DNA of 64,000 bases from Hofstenia miamia (taxonomy: Eukaryota; Xenacoelomorpha; Acoela). The DNA lies in contig SCFE01000046.1 in NCBI GenBank assembly GCA_004352715.1, positions 2,129,781-2,193,780 of the forward strand. The letters run 5' to 3'. The notes beneath the pieces are model-generated. The model did no database searches and had not been told where the DNA came from. It worked only from the letters and a program-made list of their open reading frames with translations. The position numbers and the translations under genes were made by a program. Shown piece by piece: positions 24,051 to 35,900 of this stretch (its first letter is position 1; each line of letters begins with the position of its first letter).

Positions 24051-26133
24051 GAGTCGTTAAATAAGTAACAATTTGGAAGAAAAAGACAGTAGAAACTCCA
24101 AAGTAATTCTATGCAAAATGGTTTCCATGAAATTGAAATTTAAAGTTCAGAGCATTTAAATATAAAAGAGCATATGGATTATACAACGTCAATTTGTGTC
24201 GTGTGCACATAATCGGCTATTTCAATATCACAATCACTAAAAAAGATTGCCAATTATTCAAATAAAATTTAGTAAAGCAAACATGGTCTCATGTTTATTC
24301 ACTGAGAATGGACAAATGTACAGTGAGAAGAGCTAGAATTGGACAAGTCCAGTCGCCCGGTCTATCAGAATTCCGTTTTTTTGGTTTGAGATTTTCTTAA
24401 TCTAATATACAAAATTACGTAATTACCATTCTTATCATTCTTTTTTTATTTCACTATAATAATGTATTTCCAAACTTATATGTACAATACTACACGTGTA
24501 CATATATTTATATTGCAATATGTACAGTAAATAATGTATAATAATCAACACCCAAATCATTCGACATGAGACCTTGTGACATAAAATTTTTTTGACAAAT
24601 TTTTTCACTGATTTCAGTCAATTTTTTGACGAGAATTTCGAATTTGAATGTCAATTTAGACAAATATCCATACAAAATTTTTTGAAAGTCTACATATCAC
24701 TATATTGTTGAATTAATGACTAGAACTATATGCTACTGATTTCCAACAATAGTTCATTGACCTCAGTTTCACTGCTGTGATGTGTCAAATTGAGTATCAG
24801 AATAGGGAAATAATTTTATTGGCATTCTTTTATGCTCCTTATTTATTACATAAGGAGAACACTATGTGAATATAACAATATAAATTTCTTCTTATCAGAT
24901 ATCATGGCTTATTATAAATGCAAGAATTGTGAGGATTCTTTTATATTTGTGGATATTACATTTTGAAAATCAAACTATTACAAATATAGTGGTGATGCAA
25001 ATGAAATATTCTTAAGCATATTGAATGCTTTTTGCACATTGTGACTTGACAACCAAAAACATATTCAATCTACCAAATCACGCTAATTCCTGACTAGTTG
25101 AAGATTAAACGTCTTTTGCAATTTGCTATTATTCATGTTTCGCCTGAATTCAGAAACCACTGCTGTTTTTTTACTTTGAAGAAGTGTTTTCTTGTATGTC
25201 CTCCTATCAACTCATCTTATGTACCTTAAAGCATTGACCTTGTTCACTTAAAATAATTATATTAATGTTTTTATGTAATTTTCTATAATAAACTCTCAGG
25301 ATATCCATTACACTTTACAAAAGAATGTGAATTGGCTAGTTGCAAGGCTAAATCTTAACATTAGACAAGCTGCAATTTTCTTTGCTTAATTGAAGAAATG
25401 GGATATTGTTGGTAATTATGTATACTAAACTTCATTTGATGAAATGGAAATTGAATAATTTTTTGAAAATTTTGGGAGCTTATTGAAGACAAATATTAAT
25501 ATTTAAGGATTCTAAGCCAATCAGAAACTCACAGTTAAAATTTTGTGAATTTTTAATAGCTGAGCTACCTATTTGTATAACAGAGTATTGAAAATAATAA
25601 AATTTTGAAATCACTACAGCAATGCTCATTGTAAAAGTGTCATCTGAGAGGTTAAATAGTGAACGGTGTGGTCCTAATTTTTTCGGTCCACATTTTTCTC
25701 GTTTTATTGTAGTAAAATAGGTTCTATCTTATAAAAAATCTTTTCATCCTTCTAAATTGTGATTGGTGAAATCTCATTAATTTCTAGTAAGAACTGCAAC
25801 ATATATCTCAAAATAATGAAGATTTTGAAAATCCAATGGTACTTTTACGTTTTGTTTATTTACAAAGCAATTATAAGATCTGGCAATATTTATTCCATCA
25901 ACACAGCGCCTTTTCCTTCACATTTTTTCACGAAGTTAATTTGTTTACATAAATTAGAATGAATATGATTTCATTGAGCCGGCTTTGTTATGTTAAAGAA
26001 TATAGTATGTTAGCTTTATGGTTTAGGGTAAGAATAGGGCTAGGGTAGAACCATGAACTTCTATAATACTAACTGGACTGGAACAAAAAAAACACTAATC
26101 GCAAGATTTGGCCGATCTTAAAATTTTATTTAT
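24051..26133. other. AT-rich intergenic sequence
   Basis: No recognised coding region or element. The right boundary is the start of the family-A LTR. Confidence 0.5.
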
Positions 26134-26405
26134 TGTAGCATCATCCAAGAATATTAACCAAAACTCTATCGATGATTTCTATTAATTCTTGGAAAATGCG
26201 TTTAGTAATTTTGACAGTGTAATTACGGCAAGTATTAGTCGCCGAAAAGGTTTGGCAAAATTAAGTGTAGACGAATGGCCTGCACACAGTTCTGCAAAGC
26301 CAAAGGGTACGCAGAAATATTTAGCGTGGGAAAACCCAAATTGAAATTAGGCGACTGGTACTTGTTTGACATCAATAATAGGTAAATATGTTTTAATGAA
26401 TTTTG

Positions 26406-26413
26406 TATAAATA
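26406..26413 (+). promoter_or_regulatory. TATA box of the family-A LTR
   Basis: TATAAATA, in a position that would start transcription about 30 bases downstream, ahead of the nested stem region and the LTR ORF. The same box is at 31951-31958 in the other LTR. Confidence 0.6.
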
Positions 26414-27065
26414 GGAACTACGAGCTGTGAATTTGATGAACATTAACCTCGTTATATTTTCTCTTTGTTATTACGGTTTGATTATTTAATAATGCAAAGC
26501 TAAACGGTTTCTGTTTGCAACAATCGTAGTGCTATTAGCGAAGGAATGATTAATGGGTATCGCGCTCGATTGTTGTATTGCAGCTAAGGTATGGATAGGG
26601 TGTAAGGGTTTTTCCATCCGTTTAGTTTGCACTCGATCCATTCCTTGGCATGTAGTAATAAATGCAATCAAGGCGTTTTGCCATCGTAGGTAATTATTAT
26701 TATACCGAATTTTAGATCCAAATTCTGACAAATAATGTGACCGATAATGTGACCGATATTATTGTTATTTTAATCGTAGTTTGTAGCTAGCGTTTGTATA
26801 TAGTTTTTAGTAGCTAGCGTTGTGTCTTAATTTTAGCTTGTCAGTAGTTTATAGTTTATGTGTTGTATCGTAGTAAATTATTATATGTAGGAAGCTGCTC
26901 TATATTTGATAGTTAGAGTTTTTACGTAATAGCAGCTAGTGTCTGTATATTCAAACTACTGACAATACACGAATTGAGCTTGAGCACTAAGTCGAGTTGT
27001 GTTCGTAGTTTATTTCACTAAATAAGGCACACATAACAAATATGATTTCGTGAGACTGAGCTGAG

Positions 27066-27344
27066 ATGGAATCACAATGGATGGGATCTTTAACTACGTA
27101 CAAGGATGGAGTGGTGGATAGTTTCTGTCGAGCCTGTTATGATCTCAATGACTTGGCGTCGGGCAAGTGCGCCCAGAGATTTCAACCCTCTTCTATCGAT
27201 GGAGTATCTAAACAATACTGTGTTATAATTGTTACTAAAACGTCTGCTAAGGCAGTGTATTATACACAATTAAAGGAAAGAAGAGGAACTTTAGATAATA
27301 CTTACCCCGTGAGGGCTGATGCTGATCTCTTGTTAATTATCTAA
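27066..27344 (+). CDS. ORF inside the family-A LTR, 92 codons
   Basis: An ATG-initiated frame (MESQWMGSLTTYKDG...) lying downstream of the LTR TATA box, so it would sit near the 5' end of the element transcript. It recurs at 27365-27640 (truncated by the gap) and 32611-32889 with one or two residue differences, while the more divergent LTR end at 28200 has a stop in this frame. I recognise no domain. Because the copies are nearly identical, their openness says little about selection; it may be incidental. Confidence 0.2.
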   Translation: MESQWMGSLTTYKDGVVDSFCRACYDLNDLASGKCAQRFQPSSIDGVSKQYCVIIVTKTSAKAVYYTQLKERRGTLDNTYPVRADADLLLII

Positions 27345-27695
27345 GTATATTATCGAGTTATTAAGTGTTANAATGGATGGGATCTTTAACTACGTACAAG
27401 GATGGAGTGGTGGATAGTTTCTGTCGAGCCTGTTATGATCTCAATGACTTGGCGTCGGGCAAGTGCGCCCAGAGATTTCAACCCTCTTCTATCGATGGAG
27501 TATCTAAACAATACTGTGTTATAATTGTTACTAAAACGTCTGCTAAGGCAATGTATTATACACAATTAAAGGAAAGAAGAGGAACTTCAGATAATACTTA
27601 CCCCGTGAGGGCTGATGCTGATCTCTTGTTAATTATCTAAGCATATTATCGAGTTATTAAGTGTTAGTTTCACCTGGGTAGTGATATTACATTAT

Positions 27696-28199
27696 GTTTG
27701 TAAAGAGAAATGAGCAATTAAGTATAACTCATTGCTGTCGATTTATAGCGTTGTCATCAAAATTATAATGCATTAACCCGAATTATCCTGAGTTTTTATA
27801 TTTAATTTATATCTGTAATAATAGATGCTATGAAACATGCAAAATACTGCAGTTAAATTCAAAAAATAATCAATTTTTAATGTGAAAGATTTAAAAAACC
27901 CTGTGTTGCCATATGGCAACGCTAGGCACCCACATTACAAAAGGTGAAATGGCATGAAACATTTTATGCAAAAACCAACATTAAATTTAATGCAAGAAGT
28001 GCGTACAATTCTTTTGCAATTGTTTGCAGCACATCTTCTTTTATAGGGTGCGCAGCACAACTGCCAAATCTTTTTTTATATGATTCACTTGTGCTTATTA
28101 CCTTACCTGTATTTAACAATTGAATACAGTTTTGTTCTTTTATAAGTAATACATATTATAATAAATTTATATTATATATATTATATATATATATATATN
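27696..28199. other. AT-rich sequence between two LTR pieces
   Basis: No gene recognised. Ends in a TA microsatellite (about 28168-28198) and a single N at 28199, so continuity with the following LTR end is not assured. Confidence 0.5.
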
Positions 28200-28401
28200 A
28201 TCGATGAAGTATCTAAATAATACTACTTAATAATTGTTATTGGAACATCTGTTAATGCAGTGTGGAATACACAATTAAAGGAAAGAAGAGGAAACTTAGA
28301 TAATACTTACCCCGTGATAGCTGGCGCTGATCCCTGGATTGATTCTCTAAGTAGATTATCTAGTTATGAAGTGTTAGTTTCACCTGGGTAGCGATATTAC
28401 A
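28200..28401 (+). mobile_element. 3' end of a divergent family-A LTR
   Basis: The last 200 bases of an LTR related to, but clearly different from, the copy at 31678-32940; it ends with the same CACCTGGGTAGCGATATTACA. The rest of the LTR is cut off by the N at 28199. Being directly followed by a primer-binding-like site and a gag ORF, this is the 5' LTR of the element at 28.2-31.2 kb. Confidence 0.75.
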
Positions 28402-28419
28402 TGGCGACCGTGACAGGAC
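28402..28419 (+). promoter_or_regulatory. Probable primer-binding site
   Basis: TGGCGACCGTGACAGGAC begins immediately after the LTR's terminal CA, where the tRNA primer-binding site of an LTR retrotransposon lies; TGG pairs with a tRNA CCA end. The priming tRNA was not identified. Confidence 0.6.
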
Positions 28420-28637
28420 GCAGAATCTGTCTACTCTTAGAAAAAATTCTTTTATTACTTGGAAATTTCAACGTGTAATTTTGGACAACTCAGTTTAACT
28501 CATGATCCAGTTATGATTCGATAAACGTTTTGTTAGTGAACACTTTGCAAATTGCTAGTTACGAAAATTTTTTTTTATCTAAGAAAAGTAAAATTCGGTA
28601 AGATACTCAGAAATGAACTCCTTCGCGAATAGTAGAA

Positions 28638-30170
28638 TTGTTGCAACAGCCTATGAGAAAGATGCATACTCGAAGTAGTAACCAGAAGAAAAACTCTAAA
28701 GGAAAAAATACACCCAGAGAGTCGACACCCGAAACCCCCACAGTGAGTCATTGTGACCAAGAAACAAGCGCGATTCCTTTCACCCCCACAGCAGAATCGG
28801 AAATGCAAACCGTGCCGGAAACACAAGTAGATTCCCTTGAACTACTTGCATTGCTGCGAAAAAACACAGAGACGGAAGCAGCACTGAAAACAGAGATTGA
28901 AAATCTGAACCGGAAATTCGAAGAAGTTGACACCGAAAGGAGACAAATGATCCTGGAGATTAAATTAGACACGAGTAAACGCCTAGAAGAACAGAGAAAC
29001 CTTTTTCAGGTGCAAGTGGACACGTTAACGCAGAGGTTAGCAGAAGCAAATGTACGGATGTCGGAACAAAATGAAAGATGGCAGGCGCTTTACGAAGATC
29101 TCCAGAGAGAAAACCAAAATCTAAGAGAGGAAAAGGAATTACAATTGTTGGAAATTGATCGGTTAAAGGATCAAATTAGATTGAAAAAATTAATGGACGA
29201 TAACGTGGAAGAGGTGCAGAAACCAATAATGGTTCATGAACTTGAAATGGTTGAGGAACCAGAAAAACTTTTAGAGGCACCAAGAAGGAGAGCGAGAAAA
29301 CAACAAGAACAGTTCGATGAGGAACAAATGACTGAAGAGGAAGAGAAGGAAAAAATAATTAATGAAATTACGAACGAAGTTAAAAGAAGGATGAAGAAAT
29401 GTGAAACTCCGGATAAACCGAGATTTAACAGCTCAATATTGACGGAAAACGATAACGAAGAAACCACACCCTGCAAAGCGCAGATAAGAACATTCTCAGG
29501 AAAAATAGACAGCTTCTCTCCGACATTTGAAGAATGGCTTCAGTTATTTGAATTAACAATGAGAGAAAGAAAAGTGAATAAACAAGCAGCAGCAGCACGA
29601 TTACCGTTATACCTAACAGGAGCAGCTTATCAGCACTACCTGATATTGGATACAGAAACGAAAATAGATTACGAATGTTTGACAGGAAACTTTCTGGAAT
29701 ACTATCGAAATGAGAGTTTCAAAAACCAGTACCGCCTCATTTTAAATGGAACGAAAATGAGAAAATTCGACAATATAAGAAATTACATGTCTCAGGTGCA
29801 AAGATTGGTAATGCTGAGCTCGAGAAGTGGACACTATTCGAAGTATGACTTGTTCTCGCATATAGCGAAAGGTTTGCCGGAAAACATCAGACAGCAATTT
29901 GAAGCTAAATGCGATGTTGATGACACGATGGAAAAATTAATAAGAAAGGCAGTAGACATACAAGTAATGTTGGAAAACAATTCACGTATATATGAGAAGG
30001 CCATGTGGAATAAAACCGGACAAACTAGTAGCAAATGGAAGAGTAATGAGAAGTACTCGAAGCCAAACGAAGAAAGAAAAGGCGAGAAAGTTATAAAATT
30101 TAAAACAAAAGATGGTCAAATGAAGAGAATAAAACAAAAAGATCAGATGTCACGATTGTGGCCAAAAAGC
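28638..30170 (+). CDS. LTR retrotransposon gag-like protein (partial, runs into gap)
   Basis: At least 511 residues before the N run. The first 60 residues are basic and Ser/Thr/Pro-rich. Residues about 64-190 are a long heptad-rich coiled coil (LLALLRKNTETEAALKTEIE, then repeated Glu/Lys/Leu), then an acidic-basic stretch. From about residue 283 a capsid-like domain is recognisable: RTFSGKIDSFSPTFEEWLQ, AAARLPLYLTGAAYQHY and FLEYYRNESFKNQY follow the pattern of the retrotransposon gag (CA) helices of Ty3/gypsy and related elements. The C-terminal end is Lys-rich. Zinc knuckles, protease and RT would fall in the gap. It follows the LTR end and primer-binding site by about 220 bases, as expected. 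The frame is open throughout, so the copy is young. Translation across the N run is meaningless. Confidence 0.8.
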
Positions 30171-31170
30171 NNNNNNNNNNNNNNNNNNNNNNNNNNNNNN
30201 NNNNNNNNNNNNNNNNNNNNNNNNNNNNNNNNNNNNNNNNNNNNNNNNNNNNNNNNNNNNNNNNNNNNNNNNNNNNNNNNNNNNNNNNNNNNNNNNNNNN
30301 NNNNNNNNNNNNNNNNNNNNNNNNNNNNNNNNNNNNNNNNNNNNNNNNNNNNNNNNNNNNNNNNNNNNNNNNNNNNNNNNNNNNNNNNNNNNNNNNNNNN
30401 NNNNNNNNNNNNNNNNNNNNNNNNNNNNNNNNNNNNNNNNNNNNNNNNNNNNNNNNNNNNNNNNNNNNNNNNNNNNNNNNNNNNNNNNNNNNNNNNNNNN
30501 NNNNNNNNNNNNNNNNNNNNNNNNNNNNNNNNNNNNNNNNNNNNNNNNNNNNNNNNNNNNNNNNNNNNNNNNNNNNNNNNNNNNNNNNNNNNNNNNNNNN
30601 NNNNNNNNNNNNNNNNNNNNNNNNNNNNNNNNNNNNNNNNNNNNNNNNNNNNNNNNNNNNNNNNNNNNNNNNNNNNNNNNNNNNNNNNNNNNNNNNNNNN
30701 NNNNNNNNNNNNNNNNNNNNNNNNNNNNNNNNNNNNNNNNNNNNNNNNNNNNNNNNNNNNNNNNNNNNNNNNNNNNNNNNNNNNNNNNNNNNNNNNNNNN
30801 NNNNNNNNNNNNNNNNNNNNNNNNNNNNNNNNNNNNNNNNNNNNNNNNNNNNNNNNNNNNNNNNNNNNNNNNNNNNNNNNNNNNNNNNNNNNNNNNNNNN
30901 NNNNNNNNNNNNNNNNNNNNNNNNNNNNNNNNNNNNNNNNNNNNNNNNNNNNNNNNNNNNNNNNNNNNNNNNNNNNNNNNNNNNNNNNNNNNNNNNNNNN
31001 NNNNNNNNNNNNNNNNNNNNNNNNNNNNNNNNNNNNNNNNNNNNNNNNNNNNNNNNNNNNNNNNNNNNNNNNNNNNNNNNNNNNNNNNNNNNNNNNNNNN
31101 NNNNNNNNNNNNNNNNNNNNNNNNNNNNNNNNNNNNNNNNNNNNNNNNNNNNNNNNNNNNNNNNNNNNNN
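30171..31170. other. Assembly gap, 1000 N
   Basis: Exactly 1000 N, most likely a fixed-size placeholder. The pol gene of the retrotransposon could be here. Confidence 0.99.
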
Positions 31171-31677
31171 TTAAAAGAGTTACAATTTACGATTAAATTT
31201 AAAAATATAATTCGTTATTTTCTATACATTAGTTGCAAAGGCTACATTCCGTTTTTCAAACGCGTTGCTATTTTTCATTGTACAAATTCCATACATTTCT
31301 AATAGTTAATATCTGCAATTGTACTAATTGAATTTGTTGTCACCAATATCATTTTTCACTAATGCAAAAGAGAAAATATTTTTTTCGTCAAACCATTGAA
31401 ATTAAGCTTTTAAAAGAAGATAGAAATTTTTTATTAAACTTAATAACATATGCTTCAATTGTAGGCAATGCTAAAAAAATGTAGTGCCTAGCATATATGC
31501 TAAAAACAAATTCGTCATTTTCTGAAAAATCAAATCTAGTTTTGCAAAAATTTGTAAATTCTAATAGTTAAGAAAATTTTTAAGTGCATGTGGTAATACC
31601 CACATTTTAAGATAAGACAAATATAAATGTATATGGGGAACGTGCTATATTTAAACCGTTGCAGGCTGAGGATATAG
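31171..31677. other. AT-rich sequence before the second family-A LTR
   Basis: No coding sequence seen. No convincing polypurine tract lies next to the LTR at 31678, so it is uncertain whether this is the 3' part of the element that starts at 28200. Confidence 0.45.
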
Positions 31678-32940
31678 TGTAGCATCATCCAAGAAGATTA
31701 ACCAAAACTCTATCAATGATTTCTATTAATTCTTGGAAAATGCGTTTAGTAATTTTGACAGTGTAATTACGGCAAGTATTAGTCGCCGAAAAGGTTTGGC
31801 AAAATTAAGTGTAGACGAATCGCCTGCACACAGTTCTGCAAAGCCACGCGGTACGCAGAAATATTTAGCGTGGGAAAACCCAAATTGAAATTAAGGCGAC
31901 TGGTACTTGTTTGACATCAATAATAGGTAAATATGTTTTAATGAATTTTGTATAAATAGGAACTACGAGCTGTGAATTTGATGAACATTAACCTCGTTAT
32001 ATTTTCTCTTGATTATTACGGTTTGATTATTTAATAATGCAAAGCTAAACGGTTTCTGTATGCAACAATCGTAGTGCTATTAGCGAAGGAATGATTAATG
32101 GGTATCGCGCTCGATTGTTGTATTGCAGCTAAGGTATGAATAGGTGTAAGGGTTTTTACATCCGTTTAGCTTGCACTCGATTCGTTCCTTGGCATGTAGT
32201 AACAAATGCAATCAAGGCGTTTTTGCCATCGTAGGTAATTATTATTATACCGAATTTTAGATCCAAATTCTGACAAATAACGTGACCGATAATGTGACCG
32301 ATATTATTGTTATTTTAACCGTAGTTTGTAGCTAGCGTTTGTATATAGTTTTTAGTAGCTAGCGTTGTGTCTTAATTTTAGCTTGTCAGTAGTTTATAGT
32401 TTATGTGTTGTATCGTATTAAATTATTATATGTAGGAAGCTGCTCTATATTTGATAGTTAGAGTTTTTACGTAATAGCAGCTAGTGTCTGTATATTCAAA
32501 CTACTGACAATACACGAATTGAGCTTGAGCACTAAGTCGAGTTGTGTTCGTAGTTTATTTCACTAAATAAGGCACACATAACAAATATGATTTCGTGAGA
32601 CTGAGCTGAGATGGAATCACAATGGATGGGATCTTTAACTACGTACAAGGATGGAGTGGTGGATAGTTTCTGTCGAGCCTGTTATGATCTCAATGACTTG
32701 GCGTCGGGCAAGTGCGCCCAGAGATTTCAACCCTCTTCTATCGATGGAGTATCTAAACAATACTGTGTTATAATTGTTACTAAAACGTCTGCTAAGGCAA
32801 TGTATTATACACAATTAAAGGAAAGAAGAGGAACTTCAGATAATACTTACCCCGTGAGGGCTGATGCTGATCTCTTGTTAATTATCTAAGTATATTATCG
32901 AGTTATTAAGTGTTAGTTTCACCTGGGTAGCGATATTACA
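31678..32940 (+). mobile_element. Complete family-A LTR
   Basis: 1263 bases, TGTAGCATCATCC...GATATTACA. It matches the copy at 26134 almost base for base and contains TATAAATA at 31951, nested inverted repeats at 32041-32172 and the 92-codon ORF at 32611-32889. It is followed at 32941 by TGGAAACCGTGAC, a variant of the primer-binding site at 28402, and homology stops there. That argues it is a 5' LTR whose element interior has been lost, and not the 3' LTR of the gag-bearing element. No target duplication was found. Confidence 0.85.
32611..32889 (+). CDS. ORF inside the complete family-A LTR
   Basis: Second complete copy of the 92-codon frame described at 27066; it differs by two substitutions (one residue near 63 and one near 74). 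No domain recognised; coding status unproven. Confidence 0.2.
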   Translation: MESQWMGSLTTYKDGVVDSFCRACYDLNDLASGKCAQRFQPSSIDGVSKQYCVIIVTKTSAKAMYYTQLKERRGTSDNTYPVRADADLLLII

Positions 32941-32953
32941 TGGAAACCGTGAC

Positions 32954-35900
32954 GTTAGCTATAAATTCGTTCTTACTTCATCTTTAGATAAATGTGGAAA
33001 CAAGTACAAATGGGGAGAAGAATTTCTCTGAAAAAGCAAAGCGGCTGCAAAGTATATAAGTTCCAATTGATTTTAAAATCTCACATAAGAAAGGCTTGAT
33101 TTACTTTAAAAATGTCGATTTGCATAAATATATTTTTATTTATATCTTGTAATTTTCTTAATAATAGTTAATTATTTTATGAATTCCAAATTTTCTGTGC
33201 TTTTGTGCTTAAATATATACCGCGCGCTACGAATTTGGATAATTATGCAAAGTTATCAGTCTATATATATTATTTTTGAAATTTTTTTACGTATGTTTTT
33301 GCATTTCTCATCGTTTTTTACCTTATATTAGTGATTATTTTTCCACGTGCACCCTTTTCTATACCTTCGCCAATCAGTTAATATGTTAATATGTCACCTG
33401 AAGATCAGTGTTATATTTGCGATTTCGTCTTTAAATATGCCAACTAAACGGAACATATGCAATTATTATATTTATGTTAAATACATAAAGAAAAGGTTAA
33501 GCTTAAATCATGTTGACGATCAAACTTTTTGCCTTCAAATTGGGTTTCAATTTGTACTGGAGGTGTAGATGGTTATTGTATTGTTATTTTTTTTAGTAAA
33601 TGAATGCTCCAGTAGTTGATCTTAACACCTTTGTTTGGTGTTACATATATCACCAATAAGACCTTTAAATATCTCATTTTGTTGAACTTATTAGGCATAT
33701 TAGGCTACAGTTAGACTATGCGATTGGTAGCGAGAACAGTTACAAAACACGTCACATCGCTTAAATTATGTTGAATGGTTAGACGTGCGATTATACCAAA
33801 TTCTACAGATCCCTCGTGACCATTCACCATATAAGCTAATCGTAGCCTTAAGCAGTGGTTGATACTATACCTTAGTATTACTTTCATTGCTATCTTTAAA
33901 GATATTTTTCTTGTTCTACGCGCCTATTATTTTTGTACTACATGATTTTGTTTACATCTCACTGGAATTCAAAATTTTAAATTATTAAATACCAGTGAAT
34001 CGAAACTTCTGATAATATCACATAAGCATGTCTATAAATTTACCTTGCAATATGATTCAACGTAACAAATAAAAGCAAAATTTGCTGAGAAAATCCAAGA
34101 ACAAAAAAATTTCGGGATTATTTAGTTTTTAAGATAATAGCCTTTAATAGAATCTCTAATTATTATGTTTGCAAAAAAATAAAATATTGTTAGCTTATTT
34201 GTTTACTTCTATAAAATTTTGTACTGGCTGTTTTTAGTTTAAGTTCTTTCTTCTTGGCAAGGTTAACAAGCGATTGTATAACATAAAACAACATAACAAT
34301 CTTTTAAAACAAAGAATTATTTATAAATATCAACTAAATACCGAATATCACAATTCCATATTCAGCAGTCGAATTATTTGATGTCTACATTTTGATGAAA
34401 TTGTGCTCAAGAAGAACCTCTTATTGGTGCATGATTATTTAATGCATACATCAAAATTTGCATATACCTTATATCATATTATGTGCAATTGCAAATAATG
34501 AATAAAATATGTTTTAAACATGTACTGTCTCAGCCACCAAAGTGGACTACTTGTAGAAATTAAGCGGCACTGTTTTTTTACATTTCTGGAATTTAATCAA
34601 CATGTATATGACGCTTCCCAAAACATCTAAGAAGAAGAACAACAAGCAAGTATTTAAACATAAACAATTATTTCTGCAATTTCAAAAGGATATCATTTGA
34701 AAAACTTTTTTAATTTTGAATTAGTGAGTTAATTTTGTTTTGTCATATGCATCTACATATTGCCATCACATATAGTTGATGAGTGATAAATTAATGTTGA
34801 ATTTGAAAACCATGTGTAAATGGTTAACAGGAATCAAACTGATTGAAATCTAATGTTTTTGTCCAAGTTATGGTTCATTGGATGCATTGTTTGCCAAAAA
34901 TATATACCAAGTTATGCATCTCAGTGCCAAAATGTATACCAAAAGATATGTTTCGGAACATTCCAAAAAGATGCGAAAATTTGGGGGGGGGCATTTTGCC
35001 AACTTCTAGGCAAAAAATTTACAATAAAGCTGATAACCTTAAGTAGCCTGGAATTTTTTTAAGGATTTTTATGATCCTAAAATTTATTTAAAATTCTATC
35101 TGGAAGTACCACAGGATAAAGTAGAGTCTCCTTTTTCTTAATACACACCTCAGCTCTGTCCCGTAACTTGTGACATTGTACACAGCACTCTGCAATTGGA
35201 GGAAAATCTTTGCACATATCAAGAAACAGGCAAGATTCTTTTTTTGCACATGAAATTTTCGAGAACTATGAATGACATTAAGATGTTCTGACATCATTCT
35301 TCAACAACCCTGAGTGTCTAGTGCAGACGGTTTATTATCTATAGTTTTTGGAATAATCATTTTCCTCAAATACTCTCTGAGATGGTGTTAATCCAGAAAC
35401 GATATATGCATTGTTTTTTGCGCTAAAACTATTTACTGCACATCTATCAGGTGCTAATCTAGGAAATTCTTCACTCATTCATTCAAACGTCAGTGAAAGT
35501 TTCATATAATGATGCTCAAATACACCATTGACATAAGAATAGGCTGCAGTTATCAATACTCGCCTTTATGATTGGTTTCTGTTAGAAAAGTTGAGATGGA
35601 AGGTCCAAAAACTGTCAGCCAAAATTGCAAAAAAAAATTTCAAGATAACGTTTGGATCAGGGGCGCAACTAAAGGGTGAGGACAAGGGCCAATTTCCTCT
35701 CCTAAATTCTGAATGATTAGAGTTGTTTATAAAAATGACTGAGCTTCAAATATCTAAGATGATTTTTAAAGAGGAACATTCTCCCATAATTAAATTCTGT
35801 TTGAAATAATCAGCAAATAGGTAAACTAGGATGAAATTTATTGTAATAATATATTATTTACTCTCCCTTTCCCTGTCTATTAAATAAAATATAAATAATG

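Larger units (their letters stand above)
26134..27691 (+). mobile_element. Family-A LTR (first copy), interrupted by a one-base gap
   Basis: Homologous to the complete LTR at 31678-32940. It starts TGTAGCATCATCC and ends GATATTACA, the TG...CA ends of an LTR, and is flanked by TTAT on both sides (26130-26133 and 27692-27695), a 4-bp target duplication. A single N at 27371 is preceded and followed by the same 295 bases (27076-27370 and 27372-27666) with only a few differences. Either this is a solo LTR whose right part was assembled twice, or the N conceals a whole element and the two sides are its 5' and 3' LTRs. The target duplication fits both. A TATA box is at 26406. Confidence 0.8.

Noticed and set aside
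28575-30034. Minus-strand frames of 66-83 codons
   Set aside because: Shadows of the gag-like ORF on the plus strand.
30158-31174. 338-codon frame starting next to the first large gap
   Set aside because: Consists of N except for four codons.
26134-33000. Reading the 26-33 kb cluster as one retrotransposon with 5' LTR at 26134 and 3' LTR at 31678
   Set aside because: The LTR end next to gag (28200-28401) is clearly more divergent than the other two, both later LTRs are followed by primer-binding-like sequence, and the first copy has its own TTAT target duplication.
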